Source of the DNA: JAAXHB01 sp965214945
Lineage (GTDB): Bacteria > Actinomycetota > Acidimicrobiia > Acidimicrobiales > Aldehydirespiratoraceae
NCBI GenBank assembly: GCA_965214945.1
Contig: OZ244029.1
Coordinates: forward strand, 868,001 to 932,000
DNA: 64,000 bases
Direction: 5' to 3'
Both the position numbers and the translations under genes were made by a program. Below the pieces are notes generated by a model. That model was not told the origin of the DNA, made no database searches, and saw nothing but the letters and a program-made list of their open reading frames with translations. Positions 1 through 10,800 of the stretch are shown piece by piece. Numbering within the stretch: position 1 is the first letter of the stretch; the number at the start of each line of letters is the position of its first letter.

Positions 1-1
1 C

Positions 2-1213
2 GAAGCGATTCGGAGACTGCAATTACGGCTCGCCGCAACCGTTGAGTCGGAACTCCGCTCATCCCTGGAGTCGGTTGCTTCGCTCCTGCGGCTGAATCTG
101 TCTCCGGTCATTGCCAGTGACAAGCTCGATGCAGCTATCTCTGGCCTCTTCGGCACAGCTGGCTCTGACCTCGCTCGACGCATGGTCAAGCAGGAGCTGG
201 ACTACGCTGACTACAACGGGATCTGCTTCGATCCCGCGGCCCGTGAGGTGGTGAGCAAGCTGCGGTGCGCCGCAGATGCCTCCGCGGACGACGTTGGCAT
301 CGTCAACGCGGATGATCTGCGAACGCAGCTCCCTGACGGTGACTGGGATGCCTACTGGCAGCAATTGCTCGACTGCTGCGGCTTACACGAAATCTTGGGG
401 CAACTCGCCCTGCGCGACACCGCGAAGGCCCGAGCCAAGGCCGCTGTCATCCAGATCGGCCGACTGGCTACCAAAGAAGAGATCGCGGCAGCCTCTGGGC
501 TTGATCCTGCACGCGTTGGGTCGCAACTGTCCGGCCTTCCGGGAGTCGCTCGAGCTGACAAGCACCGCTGGGGTCTCCTCGAGTGGATCGATGACATTTA
601 CGAAGGCATACCTGCCGAGATCACTCAGCGCATCGCTGAGGACGGCGATGCAACTCCGCTAGCACGCCTGCTCGAAGAGATCCCCAGACTCTTCGGGGTG
701 CGTGAATCGAGTGTTCGGTCCTACGTGGCCACGCCGCAGTTCGTTGTCCGCGACGGATACGTTAGCATCGCTGATCCCTCGTCATTCACTTTCCGAGACA
801 TCGAGGACGTGATCAGCGGTCGTGACGCCACAGGCGCTCCCTACTGGGAGTTCACCGTCGAAGAGCGCTACTTCTCTGGCTACAGTATCCTGGGCTTCCC
901 ACCAGAACTCGCCAACGAACTCGGCTGCAGGGCAAACGAGAGAAAGAAGATCACCCTCACGCACCCGCCCGGCTGCGGGATGGTGTCCGTTGTCTGGCGG
1001 CTGTCGTCACAAGTCGGGGCCTCCGTCGGACACGTCGCCGAACCCTTGCGATGTTTAGGCGCAGAGGCCGGTGACACCGCTCGAATCGTTATCACTGGGG
1101 CCCGATCGGTCGCGCTCAGGCTGAACAGCAAACAGGACATGGCAGGGGCAAGCGACGACCCAAGTGCCGATGCTCTCCTTGAGCGGATGAAAAGCCGGCG
1201 GCGGATCAGATAG
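2..1213 (+). CDS. Partial DNA-binding (double winged-helix) protein, first gene of SMC/helicase operon
   Basis: The reading frame is open from the left edge, so the N-terminus lies outside the window and about 403 C-terminal residues are visible. An in-frame ATG at 182 is probably internal, because the frame upstream of it reads as ordinary protein. Two winged-helix/HTH-like stretches are seen: one around KEEIAAASGLDPARVGSQL and one around ELFGVRESSVRSY-like sequence (here RLFGVRESSVRSYVATP). The last 130 residues form a separate domain I do not recognise. The stop TAG is directly followed by the ATG of the helicase gene (TAGATG), so the two are co-transcribed and probably coupled. Known families with this arrangement are sigma-like HTH proteins; the role as specificity or regulatory subunit of the following helicase/SMC genes is inference. 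Confidence 0.7.
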   Translation, partial: EAIRRLQLRLAATVESELRSSLESVASLLRLNLSPVIASDKLDAAISGLFGTAGSDLARRMVKQELDYADYNGICFDPAAREVVSKLRCAADASADDVGIVNADDLRTQLPDGDWDAYWQQLLDCCGLHEILGQLALRDTAKARAKAAVIQIGRLATKEEIAAASGLDPARVGSQLSGLPGVARADKHRWGLLEWIDDIYEGIPAEITQRIAEDGDATPLARLLEEIPRLFGVRESSVRSYVATPQFVVRDGYVSIADPSSFTFRDIEDVISGRDATGAPYWEFTVEERYFSGYSILGFPPELANELGCRANERKKITLTHPPGCGMVSVVWRLSSQVGASVGHVAEPLRCLGAEAGDTARIVITGARSVALRLNSKQDMAGASDDPSADALLERMKSRRRIR

Positions 1214-3433
1214 ATGCTCGCTGACGTCTCGACGCTCCGACGTAGCTTCTACAAGCTCCCCGAAGACCCGTTTGCCCGCGAGATCCTGATTCCCGCGTTC
1301 CAGGAAGCAGTTGCCGTACGCGGGGTCTTTGGGTGGTTCAGTGCCAGTTGGGTATCCCGGCTCGCACCAGGGTTGGCTATGTATTTGCAGCACCCTGATA
1401 CGCGAACGATCGAGATGACGATCTCTCCGACAGTGTTCGAGCCAGAGCGCAAAGTCATGGAGGAGGCCGTTCGGTTGAGCGACGATGAATCCGCGCACCG
1501 GATTGGACAGGTCTTTACGCACGGGCGCGATGACGCTGACGCGCTTGCTGTCCACGCTCTTGATTGTCTCGGATGGATGCTCGCAACGGGCCAGCTGCGA
1601 CTTCGGATAGCGGTGCCCGAGCCCAGCTCCAACTTCCACCCAAAGATGTGGGGATTCGGCGATGACCGTGATTACGTGGTCGCTAACGGGTCCGGAAATG
1701 CGACTGGCCGTGGCATCGTCGCTGGGGTCGAGCAGATGACGGTCACAGTGAGCTGGGACGCCTACGACAACGAAGTCTTCAAACAAGCGCGAGCGACCTT
1801 GGAAGACTGGCTCCATGGGCGGAGTATCGGCATAAACCGGGTTCTAGACTTGCCTGATGCCATTGAGGCCCGCATAATTGAGACCGCTCCGGATTCTGCG
1901 CCGACAGAGTCTGACTACTATGACGCCGTAGAAGCAGACGGAGTCCCTAGCTGGGCGGCCCACCCTTACGAGTTGCTCCGCCGTCGCTTCGAGGGAATTG
2001 TTGCAGCCTCTCCGCCGACTCTAAAGATTCCGCCGTGGCTCAGATGGCGAAATGGCGACTACGCGCACCAAGGGGAGGCCGTGGACGCGTGGGAACAGTC
2101 GGAGCCACCAGAGCGCGGCATTCTTGAGATGGCGACCGGTGCTGGTAAAACTCTCACGGCGCTCGTGTGCGCTACACGTGTTCAACAACGCAATCCGGAG
2201 CGGCCTCTGCTCCTGGTGGTGTCGGCTCCGTCGCGCGCGCTCGTGGCCCAGTGGCGCTCCGAGATTGCGAAGTTCGGCCTTCGCGCGGTGGCACCTTCTC
2301 TTGAGTCGAGCACAGACCAGGCACTCAGCCGAGCGCTTCGCCAACTATGGCTTGGTGGTACCGTAGCGCTCATCGTCACCAACGTGATGCTCTGCGATCC
2401 GCGGTTCCAAGCGACTTTGCAGCAATGCGACCCTGACGCAACGCTCCTTTTCATTGCGGATGAAGCCCACGGCCTAGGTGCCGACGGCTTCGTCAAGAAT
2501 AAACCGCACTTCTTCGAGAAGCGTCTCGCTCTGACTGCAACCCCGATCCGACAGTATGATCCCGACGGCACAGAAGAAGTCTTCAACTTTTTTGGAGGAC
2601 CCGTGTATACGTTCGGGCTCGAGCGGGCTATCGGATTCTGCCTCACTCCGTACGAGTACTATGTGCATGCGGCGACATTCGACACAGACGAGCTCCATGA
2701 GTTTGCTGAGCTGACGAAGAGCATAGGTGCGGCTATCAGACAGGAGGACGATGAGCGACGCGACGCGCTCCTGATCCAACGTCGGAGAATCATCGAGACT
2801 GCTGAGGCAAAATACTCCTTACTCCGCTCTGTCTTAGAGTGCCGAGGCATCAAGGAATTATCTCACGCCCTCATATATGCATCAGCCAAGAACCCGGAGC
2901 AATACGACCGCATCTCAGCTCTTCTCGAGGATCTCGGAATCAGGTGGGCAGGAATTACTCAGGCTACATCATCGAGTGCTATTCGCCGTGCTTTTGAGGC
3001 ATTTGCGGGCGGAGGTTTCCAGGTCTTGCTCGCAAAAAAGCTGCTTGATGAAGGAGTCGATATTCCTAGCACTAGGGAGGCATTCATCGTTGCCTCGTCG
3101 ACCGTGGAGCGGGAGTGGATCCAGCGACGCGGTCGGGTTCTCCGCCGTCATTCCGACAAACCATTCGCGATCATACACGACTTCCTAGCCCTCCCTCCAG
3201 CATCGCATTTGGAGGAAGTCTCGTCTGTGCGGTCGGTTATCACTGCAGAGGTAGGACGCGCGTATGCGTTCGCTAAGCACGCCAGCAATCCAACAGGGTC
3301 TGAGGGGGCATTCAAGAATATCGCTGAGATCCGCGGAGCATATTGGCCCTCGGACTCGACACCGTCCGGCAACTTGCAGTACATTGGAGATCTTTTTGTC
3401 GCACCCGGCACCCCCCGAGGAGTACCATGGTAA
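1214..3433 (+). CDS. PLD-domain SF2 DEAH helicase (putative defence nuclease-helicase)
   Basis: 739 aa. The N-terminal domain (about residues 1-230) has a phospholipase-D-type half site: HPK followed by D at about residues 140-148, then NGSGNATG. It is therefore a likely PLD-fold nuclease or DNA-binding module. It is followed by an SF2 helicase core: Walker A ATGAGKT near residue 305, DEAH near 414, and motif VI-like QRRGRVLRR near 640 after DEGVDIPS. This PLD-helicase fusion is known from restriction-type defence proteins, including those linked to DNA phosphorothioation loci; no dndA/B/C genes are visible here. The start abuts the upstream stop, and the stop overlaps the next gene's start by 7 nt. 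Helicase assignment is firm; the biological role is inferred. Confidence 0.85.
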   Translation: MLADVSTLRRSFYKLPEDPFAREILIPAFQEAVAVRGVFGWFSASWVSRLAPGLAMYLQHPDTRTIEMTISPTVFEPERKVMEEAVRLSDDESAHRIGQVFTHGRDDADALAVHALDCLGWMLATGQLRLRIAVPEPSSNFHPKMWGFGDDRDYVVANGSGNATGRGIVAGVEQMTVTVSWDAYDNEVFKQARATLEDWLHGRSIGINRVLDLPDAIEARIIETAPDSAPTESDYYDAVEADGVPSWAAHPYELLRRRFEGIVAASPPTLKIPPWLRWRNGDYAHQGEAVDAWEQSEPPERGILEMATGAGKTLTALVCATRVQQRNPERPLLLVVSAPSRALVAQWRSEIAKFGLRAVAPSLESSTDQALSRALRQLWLGGTVALIVTNVMLCDPRFQATLQQCDPDATLLFIADEAHGLGADGFVKNKPHFFEKRLALTATPIRQYDPDGTEEVFNFFGGPVYTFGLERAIGFCLTPYEYYVHAATFDTDELHEFAELTKSIGAAIRQEDDERRDALLIQRRRIIETAEAKYSLLRSVLECRGIKELSHALIYASAKNPEQYDRISALLEDLGIRWAGITQATSSSAIRRAFEAFAGGGFQVLLAKKLLDEGVDIPSTREAFIVASSTVEREWIQRRGRVLRRHSDKPFAIIHDFLALPPASHLEEVSSVRSVITAEVGRAYAFAKHASNPTGSEGAFKNIAEIRGAYWPSDSTPSGNLQYIGDLFVAPGTPRGVPW

Positions 3434-3630
3434 GCAATTTCGAGAGAATCTTCGAGGAGATCAACAACCAGGCCAAGCGAGTCACCGAGGACTTCGATGC
3501 AGAGATCCTAGTAAAGCTATCGATGGCGATCGTCAACGAAGAGGACAAGCATGCTACAAAAAAGGTGAACATCAACCAGATTGTCGAGCATCTGATAGAG
3601 CAGGCCGCCAACGCGGTAGGGCCGACGTGA
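3427..3630 (+). CDS. 67-aa acidic/helical protein between helicase and SMC genes
   Basis: A 67-residue protein starting at ATG 3427 with a well-placed GAGGAG ribosome site (about 6 nt upstream). It overlaps the end of the helicase gene by 7 nt, and its stop TGA overlaps the GTG start of the next gene. The sequence is charged and predicted helical, with no signal peptide or membrane segment. I recognise no family. The position, the strong ribosome site and the overlaps on both sides show that it is a genuine member of the operon. A small adaptor for the helicase or the SMC-like ATPase is a plausible role (inference). Confidence 0.75.
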   Translation: MVSNFERIFEEINNQAKRVTEDFDAEILVKLSMAIVNEEDKHATKKVNINQIVEHLIEQAANAVGPT

Positions 3631-5822
3631 TTCGGTTCACTCGTATCGAAATCGACAACTTTGTCTGCTTCGAAAGGCTCGTCATTGAGCCGTCTATGGA
3701 TCCCAAAAGACCTCTCACTGTAATACGAGCGGAGAACGCTTCGGGGAAGACAACCTTTCTTCGTGCGCTCCGTTGGGGAATGTATGGAGAGCAGGGGCTT
3801 CCGGGTGATCAGACCAGCTTTGGTGTGCATCCGACGTTTTGGAAGCTATCGAGTTCTGGCATTGAGACTCGAGTCTTGATCGAGTTTATTTCGGATGGTT
3901 CCACCCGCCACGATGCAACATCTGGGAATACGGACACATGGTATCGGCTGGTCCGAACGGTTCGAACGATCGCACGCCAAGAGGATCCGGGCTACCAGCG
4001 CAATAGCCCGAATGCGCAGCTTATGTTCCAAAGTCCAGGCGGATCTTGGGAATTGCACACATACGGAGTCGACCACGTTGTTGGGCAGCTCCTCCCATGG
4101 GAGCTCCGAGATTTCTTCGTGATGGATGCGGACGAGGCTACCGAATTCGTCGGTGGCAGCGAGAACATGACGATCAGCCGAAGCGAAGTCGAGAAGAAGA
4201 CGACGGACGCGATCAACGCTTTGCTCGGAATTGAGATATTTCGACAAGCAGCTCGCCGCGTCTTGAAGGCGGAGCGATCGTTCGGCGCGAAGGCGACGAA
4301 GGCCGTTGGTGCTTCCGATCTAGATGAGATGCAGAGTAGGCGTGAGGAGATTCAATACCAGATTGAGGAACTACAGGAGAAGAAGAAGAAAAGTGAACGG
4401 ACCCTTGACAACCTGAAGGACAGTCGTGCCAAGCAATTCGAAAAGCTGACTGAGAGCCTCAAAGGCATTGGTAGACTGGAAGAGCTAAAGGCACGACTTG
4501 ATCAGAACGAGCGTGACATGGGTCGAGCAACCAAGGATCATGAAGGTGCCGTAGCATCGCTCGGAGGCTTTCTAGAAGCACCATCTCTTCTCGCCAAGCT
4601 TGCACACTCTCACGTGGATGCCGCCGTTGATTTCCTGCGTCCAATGCACGACAGTGGACAGATCCCACAACGCTACGTTGGATTCGTCCGCGAGCTCCTT
4701 GAGGCTGAGCAGTGTATTTGCGGCGAAGATCTCTCCCAACCAAGTGTACATCGCAGGCATGTCGAGGAAAGGCTTGCTGCTTCCGAAGCAAATGCCAAGC
4801 ACGCGAACCATCTAGGATATGTGTTCGATGCAGCTCGGGATCTCATGCACCTTGCCAATAACTCAGACTGGGCCGTCGAGTCAGTGGACGCAGAGAAACG
4901 ACTGGCAGAAGTCGAGGAGCGATTGATGGAGCTCAAAACAGACCGGGCGGATATCGACAAGAAATTGCGCACCATCGAAGATTCTGAGATTGGGCTGATC
5001 CAGGAGGAGATCGACGCCCTCGATGTACAGGTGGAGAGATTCATCGCTGATAACTCTGAGTACTCGAACCGGCTTCCAGATCTCCAGCGCGAAGCGGACG
5101 CCCTGAACAAGCAGATCCACGCCCGACAGAACAGCGAGATAGCCGCTGCTAGCCACCGTCGTTCCGAAGACTTAGCGGGTGTAATCCATCGGATTCTGAC
5201 AAGTGCCTACAAGACCATTCAGAAAGACCAAGTCGCGGAGCTCTCCAATGAGATGAATCGGCTGTTCGCAACGATGGTCGACAACGTAACCGAATACGAT
5301 ACTAACACCGACCAGGCCGGTAAGGAAACAATCCGAACTATTGTGCAAGTGGGTGTGCGCTCAGCCTCAGGCGGCGGCTTCGAGATCTTTGCCATCAACA
5401 ACCACGGACGCGACAAGCCGCACATAGAGATCAATGGGGCCAGCCGCCGAGTGATCGCTCTAGCCTTCGTGCTCGCGCTCTGCAATGAGTCAAAAACCCG
5501 TGCGCCGCTGATAGCTGACTCACTGCTCAATATGATGTCCGGCGCTGTCCGCCGAAACACTCTCGTGGCGACGGCTGAGAAGTCAGGGCAACCGATCCTC
5601 CTGTTGACTGGAGCGGATCTTGAGGCTGAGAGCGAGGCGGAAACCATCGCGAGTAGGTGCGGAGCGACCTACACCCTGACCGCTCAGTGGCACAAAGAGG
5701 TAGTGAACCTAACCGACGCTCGGGCAATCTCCCTTATTTGCGAATGCGGACCTCGTCAGTACTGCGATGTGTGCGAGCGGATTGGTCAAGCAAACCGCCG
5801 GGGCTGGTCAAGGAGGAGGTAG
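3627..5822 (+). CDS. DndD/SMC-like coiled-coil ATPase
   Basis: 731 aa from GTG 3627 (GTGA overlap with the previous stop). The N-terminal half-ATPase has Walker A ENASGKTT near residue 38. Long coiled-coil segments (about 235-290 and 430-520) flank a CxC zinc-hook-like motif (QCICGED, about residue 365). The C-terminal half-ATPase has a signature-like NGASRRVIALAF and a Walker B-like APLIADSLL. The C-terminus adds a cysteine cluster (CECG...YCDVC). This is the architecture of DndD/Rad50/SMC-type ATPases used in DNA-phosphorothioation and related defence loci. With the PLD-helicase next door, a DNA-sensing and cleaving complex is the likely context; the exact system is not one I can name. Confidence 0.82.
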   Translation: MIRFTRIEIDNFVCFERLVIEPSMDPKRPLTVIRAENASGKTTFLRALRWGMYGEQGLPGDQTSFGVHPTFWKLSSSGIETRVLIEFISDGSTRHDATSGNTDTWYRLVRTVRTIARQEDPGYQRNSPNAQLMFQSPGGSWELHTYGVDHVVGQLLPWELRDFFVMDADEATEFVGGSENMTISRSEVEKKTTDAINALLGIEIFRQAARRVLKAERSFGAKATKAVGASDLDEMQSRREEIQYQIEELQEKKKKSERTLDNLKDSRAKQFEKLTESLKGIGRLEELKARLDQNERDMGRATKDHEGAVASLGGFLEAPSLLAKLAHSHVDAAVDFLRPMHDSGQIPQRYVGFVRELLEAEQCICGEDLSQPSVHRRHVEERLAASEANAKHANHLGYVFDAARDLMHLANNSDWAVESVDAEKRLAEVEERLMELKTDRADIDKKLRTIEDSEIGLIQEEIDALDVQVERFIADNSEYSNRLPDLQREADALNKQIHARQNSEIAAASHRRSEDLAGVIHRILTSAYKTIQKDQVAELSNEMNRLFATMVDNVTEYDTNTDQAGKETIRTIVQVGVRSASGGGFEIFAINNHGRDKPHIEINGASRRVIALAFVLALCNESKTRAPLIADSLLNMMSGAVRRNTLVATAEKSGQPILLLTGADLEAESEAETIASRCGATYTLTAQWHKEVVNLTDARAISLICECGPRQYCDVCERIGQANRRGWSRRR

Positions 5823-5829
5823 GACTCAC

Positions 5830-6294
5830 ATGAGCTTTGCCCATCTCCTAACTGCCCGCCGCCACTCTCTCTACCTGCCGAAGGATGCGCGTGATGATGT
5901 CGCTCGGCTCGTGTCCGTACATCAGCAAACGAAGACTACACGCAAGATGACACCATTCCGTCGCCAAGTCGACTTCTGGCTCCTGTGTCTAGGGGTCGCC
6001 TTAGCGAAAGGTCTACCGCAGCGAGACGGCTTGCCGTCAGCATGGGGATATAAGTTCGTAGACACGACGCAGGTACAACTACCAACTGAGATATACAACC
6101 TACTGGTAGTGATCGCGTTCGAAGAGTTGGGGCACGATGCCGACGCGATCGACGACCCTGCTCAGATCATCGACACCGCAAATCGGTTGTCCGGTGCGGC
6201 ATGTTCTCAGGTGCTTGGCGAGCTGACGAGCAAGGATCTCCGCATCACCCCGCTGGACAAGGCACTTCGCCTGGCGCGTCGGGCACTAGGTTAG
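5830..6294 (+). CDS. 154-aa protein of unknown function, last gene of SMC/helicase operon
   Basis: 154 aa from ATG 5830, preceded by a strong AGGAGGAGGT ribosome site, 7 nt after the SMC-gene stop. No family is recognised. The protein is mixed alpha-helical with a central hydrophobic stretch (FWLLCLGVALAKG) that is too short and isolated to call a membrane anchor. Size and position (small protein after a DndD-like ATPase) recall DndE in phosphorothioation operons, but I see no convincing sequence match. I infer only that it is the terminal component of the same system. Confidence 0.72.
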   Translation: MSFAHLLTARRHSLYLPKDARDDVARLVSVHQQTKTTRKMTPFRRQVDFWLLCLGVALAKGLPQRDGLPSAWGYKFVDTTQVQLPTEIYNLLVVIAFEELGHDADAIDDPAQIIDTANRLSGAACSQVLGELTSKDLRITPLDKALRLARRALG

Positions 6295-6451
6295 AGCCTG
6301 CTGACGGTGGGCCGTGCCGAGACCAACTCTCGTTCAAGAAGAGGCCGTTCGGTTGCCAGCTAGTCCAGCAGCCCAGCGCTGAGGTGTAGCTCAGCCTCGG
6401 CATCGGACCCAGAAAGAAGGCAGTTGTGCGCAGGGTCACACCTTGCCTGGT

Positions 6452-7240
6452 TCGGTCATGACATGATCTGGAATCGGCGGACGAGGTCCAGGTTGAGTTC
6501 GAGTCCGAGCCTTGGTGAGGAACTCGATCATGGTGATCTGCCTGCTGGCGGTCTGCATGTGGATGTTGTAGAAGTCCGAGATGGCCGAGGCGTAGATATA
6601 GGCAATCAGCAGAGCCCCGGCTAACTCGCACATCACCGATATCTGGGTGATCTCGGTGAAGCCGCCGGCTCGGCTGATGTCGCAGTGCTGCAACAGCACC
6701 TTGGCGTTGTCGAGTCATTCCTTGGTCTCCCAGTGGCCGGTCGAGATTTCGCCTGTGTCGATGAGCAGCGGGCCGCCAGCTGGCGGTACCCCTCCATATC
6801 GTCGTGGCGCAGCGGGACCCTCGGCGAAGTACACCCGGTGGTCGTCCAGGTGGTTGGGGACCCACAGCGCCTACTGCCAGTGGGCCCAGCGATATCCGGG
6901 GTCGGTGCTGAGCACGATGTCGTCGCCGATCATGGCCCGAGCCGGCCGACAAAGTCGACCACCTGGTGGTCGGCCATCTCGGTGAGCCCGACGATCGCCT
7001 CCATCTTTGCGAGGATGGCGTCGGTCGGCTCACCTCTAGTGTCGCCGGGATACAGGGTCACATAGGGGTGGGCGCCGCTCTGGCGGGCGCCTCCCAGCAG
7101 CTGCCAAACCGGTCTCCAAGTTGCTTGCCGTCAGGTCGTACAAGGTGATGTCGACCGCGTACAGGGCGTTGATTAGCAGTCCTCTGTGGCCGTGGTAGAA
7201 GCTCGAGTGATAGATGATGTCGTAGATGCCCAGCATGTCT
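6452..7240 (-). pseudogene. Decayed enolase-superfamily (mandelate racemase/muconate lactonizing type) gene, copy 1
   Basis: Read on the minus strand in several frames, fragments appear in the order expected for this superfamily. They are an N-terminal part (YHGHRGLLINALYAVDITLYDL), then GDDIVLSTDPGYRWAHWQ, then IDTGEISTGHWETKEW, then DISRAGGFTEITQISVMCEL. Multiple frameshifts and at least one deletion near 6510-6520 break the frame. The same sequence recurs at 21898-22455 and 38948-39165 with different deletions. The full ancestral gene would be an acid-sugar dehydratase-like enzyme. It lies head-to-head with a cupin fragment, as does copy 2. Confidence 0.65.
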
Positions 7241-7289
7241 ATCGGGTCCTTGCCGATGACGTGCCCTGGGTCGCTGTGCGGAGCTAGCG

Positions 7290-7640
7290 CAATCCCGACG
7301 GTTCGGAGTTCAGCGTGTGGGAGTGCTGGGTAGCCATCTCGACCGACCGCTGTACCTGGCGCTGTTTGCGCGCTGGGATCCGGGCATGATCGTGCGCCGA
7401 CACAGCCACTACAGCCCGCACGTGTTGATAGTGCTTTTGGGCGAGTTCACCTGCTGCGATGTCCTCTGCGGGCCAGGCACCCACCTCGAACTGTCTTTCG
7501 GGGCGGACTTCGGGCCGTTCGCGGCCGGACCCGACGGAGTGGAGTTCTACGAGGTGATGATGGGCGATCCCCGATCCTGGAGCGACTCGCCCGAATCTAT
7601 GGCCCGGGTCCTGGTCGAGCAGGGCGTCTAGCAGTTGCCC
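7290..7640 (+). pseudogene. Cupin-domain protein fragment, copy 1
   Basis: A cupin-like core is readable: ALFARWDPGMIVRRHSHYSP (metal-binding His cluster) followed by HVLIVLLGEFTC and LCGPGTHLELSFG. Compared with the second copy at 22456-22705, the 5' end here is missing bases around the codons for STDPLY, so the N-terminus is out of frame. The remaining 104-codon frame (7317-7631, alternative start) is open. It is a short relic, divergently placed next to the decayed enolase-superfamily gene. Expression as a truncated cupin cannot be excluded. Confidence 0.55.
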
Positions 7641-7873
7641 GACCCGCCGGTCCAGCTGCCCGCTGGCCTGGCCGACCTGCGCCGCCGTCTTCACCGCCGG
7701 CAAACGACAGGACACGGGGGCCTGACCAACCCCGACACATCCGAATCGATCCCCGAGGGGGACGTGACATCCAACGGGCGGAGCATGGCTGCTCATGGGG
7801 AATACCGGTGCGTTCCCGTCCTTCGGACGATCGTTCCTACACTCATTCTCGTGCTGACCCTGCGCATAGAGCG

Positions 7874-10800
7874 ATGAGCGTTGTCGAGGTGCGGGCACCA
7901 ATGCCCGAGCTGCCTGATCCTGGGCAGGTGGTTGAGGTCCGGGGCTCGACTTGGGCTGTCGCCGACGTTCGTCCGCAGGGGCTGCCGCGTAGTCCGGCCG
8001 ATGAGGCCACTGCGCAGCTCTCGCACGTGGTCGATCTCCAGTCGCTCGATGAGGACCGCTTCAATGAGATGTTGAGCGTCGTGTGGGAGCTGGAAGTTGG
8101 CCATACCGTCACTCCGGCTCAGGGTCTTCCGGAGCGAATATCGCCGGAGGCCTTCGATGATCCGGACACGCTTGCGGGGTTCATCGACGCGATGCGGTGG
8201 GGCGCCGTCACTTCTGCGGACCCGAACCGCTACCAGGCGCCCTTCTGGTCGGGCGTGAACATCGAGGCGTATCAGATGGAACCGCTCCGTCGTGCGCTCA
8301 GTGCGCCGCGGACGAACCTGCTCTTGGCCGACGACGTGGGCCTTGGCAAGACGATCGAAGCCGGACTCGTCATCCAGGAGCTATTGCTTCGCCACCGAGC
8401 CCGAACCGCAATAGTCGTGTGCCCTCCGAGTCTTCGGCTGAAGTGGCAAGACGAGATGCGGGAGAAGTTCGGCCTCGAGTTCGTCATCGTCGACAGCAGC
8501 CTGATGGCGCAGGTGCGCCGAACGCACGGTCTGCACGCCAACCCGTTCCTGATGTACCCCAGGGTCATCGTGTCTATGGCGTGGCTGCCGAAGATTCGAG
8601 CTCAGCGGCTCCTACGCGACCTGTTCTCACAGGCGGGCAATCCGAAGACGGGCAAGCGATTCGCGTTCGACATTCTCGTCGTGGACGAAGCCCACCACGT
8701 GGCACCTTCGAGTCCTTCAGCGGGCGCAGGTGGTCGTGGGTACGCAGTCGACACGCAGCGAACAGTTGCGGTCCGTCACCTCGCCGACAGATGCGAACAC
8801 CGGCTGTTCCTGTCAGCCACTCCGCACAACGGCCATCCAGAATCGTTCACGGCCCTCATGGAGATGATAGATCCTCGGCGATTCTCACGGGGTGCACTGC
8901 TGGACAGCAACGCGCTGAAGGACGTGGCAGTCCGCCGGCTCAAGCGGGAACTCACCGGCAAGGGATTCAGGAGGCGATCTGTCGAGTCGCTCACGTTCAC
9001 TCCCGCCGACGATGAGCAGGAGAAATTCACCATTCTCGACGCGATCGTTTCGAAGAGCGCGAAGCTGAACGGGAGCAAGCCTGGTGGTGACATCGTGACG
9101 ATGCTCCTCAAGAAGCGGTTCCTGTCCAGCCCCTTTGCCTTCGGCCAGACCCTCAGCCACTACCTCAGTTCCCGATTAGGCCGCGGCCTGAGCTACGACG
9201 ACTACGACGACATCTTCGGTGAAGGCCAAGCCGACGAGGAGGAAGGGCTTTGGGAACAAGACGAGTCCGAGCGTCTTCACGAATCGAAGACGTCCGATCC
9301 TCTTAGCGCCGCCGAGCCCGGGCAGCTCGACTCGCTGATGGAGTGGGGCTTGAGCTACGAAAGCCGCCCGGACTCACGGCTCGAGGCTCTGCGCTCGTTC
9401 TTGAACGAGGTCTGCCGTCCCGATGGTCAGCACTGGTCGCAAGAGCGGGTCGTGGTGTTCACCGAATACGCGCACACGGTCGACTGGCTGACGAGAGTGC
9501 TAATTCAGCAGGGATACGGTGACGTCATCGCCGTCATCCAGGGCTCGACCCCGCCGGAGGACCGCGAGTACATCCGCGCACAATTCACGGCGGACCCTTC
9601 GAAGGAGCCGGTGAGGGTGCTCCTGGCGACCGACGCAGCTGGCGAAGGGATCGATCTGCAGGCTCATTGCCACCGGCTGGTCAACTTCGACATCCCGTTC
9701 AATCCCTCCCGGCTAGAGCAGAGGATCGGTCGCATCGACCGGTACGGGCAGACTCGTGATCCGCAGGTGTTCCATTTCGTGCCCACTTCGGATTCCTCCC
9801 TCTACGCAGCAGCCGCTGATTTCATGGCCCGAATCGCAAGGAAGGTCGCCAACGTCGAAGCTGACCTTGGCTCGGTCAATCCGGTGATCGGCGGGGAGAT
9901 CCACGAGCACTTCGCAGGGCGGACCCCGTCGATACGCAAGGCGAGAGCCGTTGACGCCAATGAGGTGATCAACGCTGCGCTTGCAGGTGGCATCGAACTC
10001 AACGCACGACTGACCCAACTCGAACAGGGCTTTGACGAGTCGCGGACCGAAATGCATCTCGAACCCGGCAATCTGCGGCGCGTTGTCGACACTGCCTTGC
10101 GGATCGATCGCCAACCCCCGCTCATCTCCATCCCATACGATGAAGGCGATCCACAGGGTGTACGTGCCGACGAGTTTGCCGTGCGTCTCCTTCCTGACCG
10201 GGGTGAACAACCAGGGCCGCTAGCGTTTGCCGCGTACGAGGTCCCACAGGTATCTCGCCCCTGGCATGCCACCTTGAAGGGCCTGTACACGCGGCTCGCG
10301 CCGAACATAGCGCGTCCGATCACCTTCGACCAGGCTGTAGCAGAAGGTCGAGACGATCTGGTCTACGTCCACCTCGGCCACCCGCTGGTCCAGAAGGCGC
10401 AGAGGCTGCTGCGTAGCGCCCTGTGGAGCACATCCTCGCCTCTGAACCGCGTGACAGCAGTCGTCGTAGACGATCTGCCGGAATCATTCGTCGCGGCAGT
10501 GACCCGAATGGTTCTCGTCGGTCGTGGTGGAGTCCGCCTGCATGAGGAGGTCTTCCTCGCAGGTGTACGTCTCCGAGGACGTCGAGCCATGGCCGAGGAG
10601 AAAGCCGAGGCCGCCCTCGACCAAGCGCTGGACGCATCGCGCCTGACGTTCGCGGAGGACTCCGTGCGCTCACAGCTCTGCGTGCTTTGGAACACGCCCG
10701 ACGCGCCCCTGCGAATCCGCCTTGAGGAATCGATGCGAGCACGAGCCGCACGCCGACACGAGACAGTGATGGAGCAGCTCGCGCGTCGTAAAGCGGCCGA

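Noticed and set aside
6245..7033. Long Arg-rich open frame on the minus strand that could be taken for a transposase
   Set aside because: It is a frame shadow of the decayed enolase-superfamily gene; recognisable motifs appear in the other frames, and no transposase motif or terminal inverted repeats are visible.
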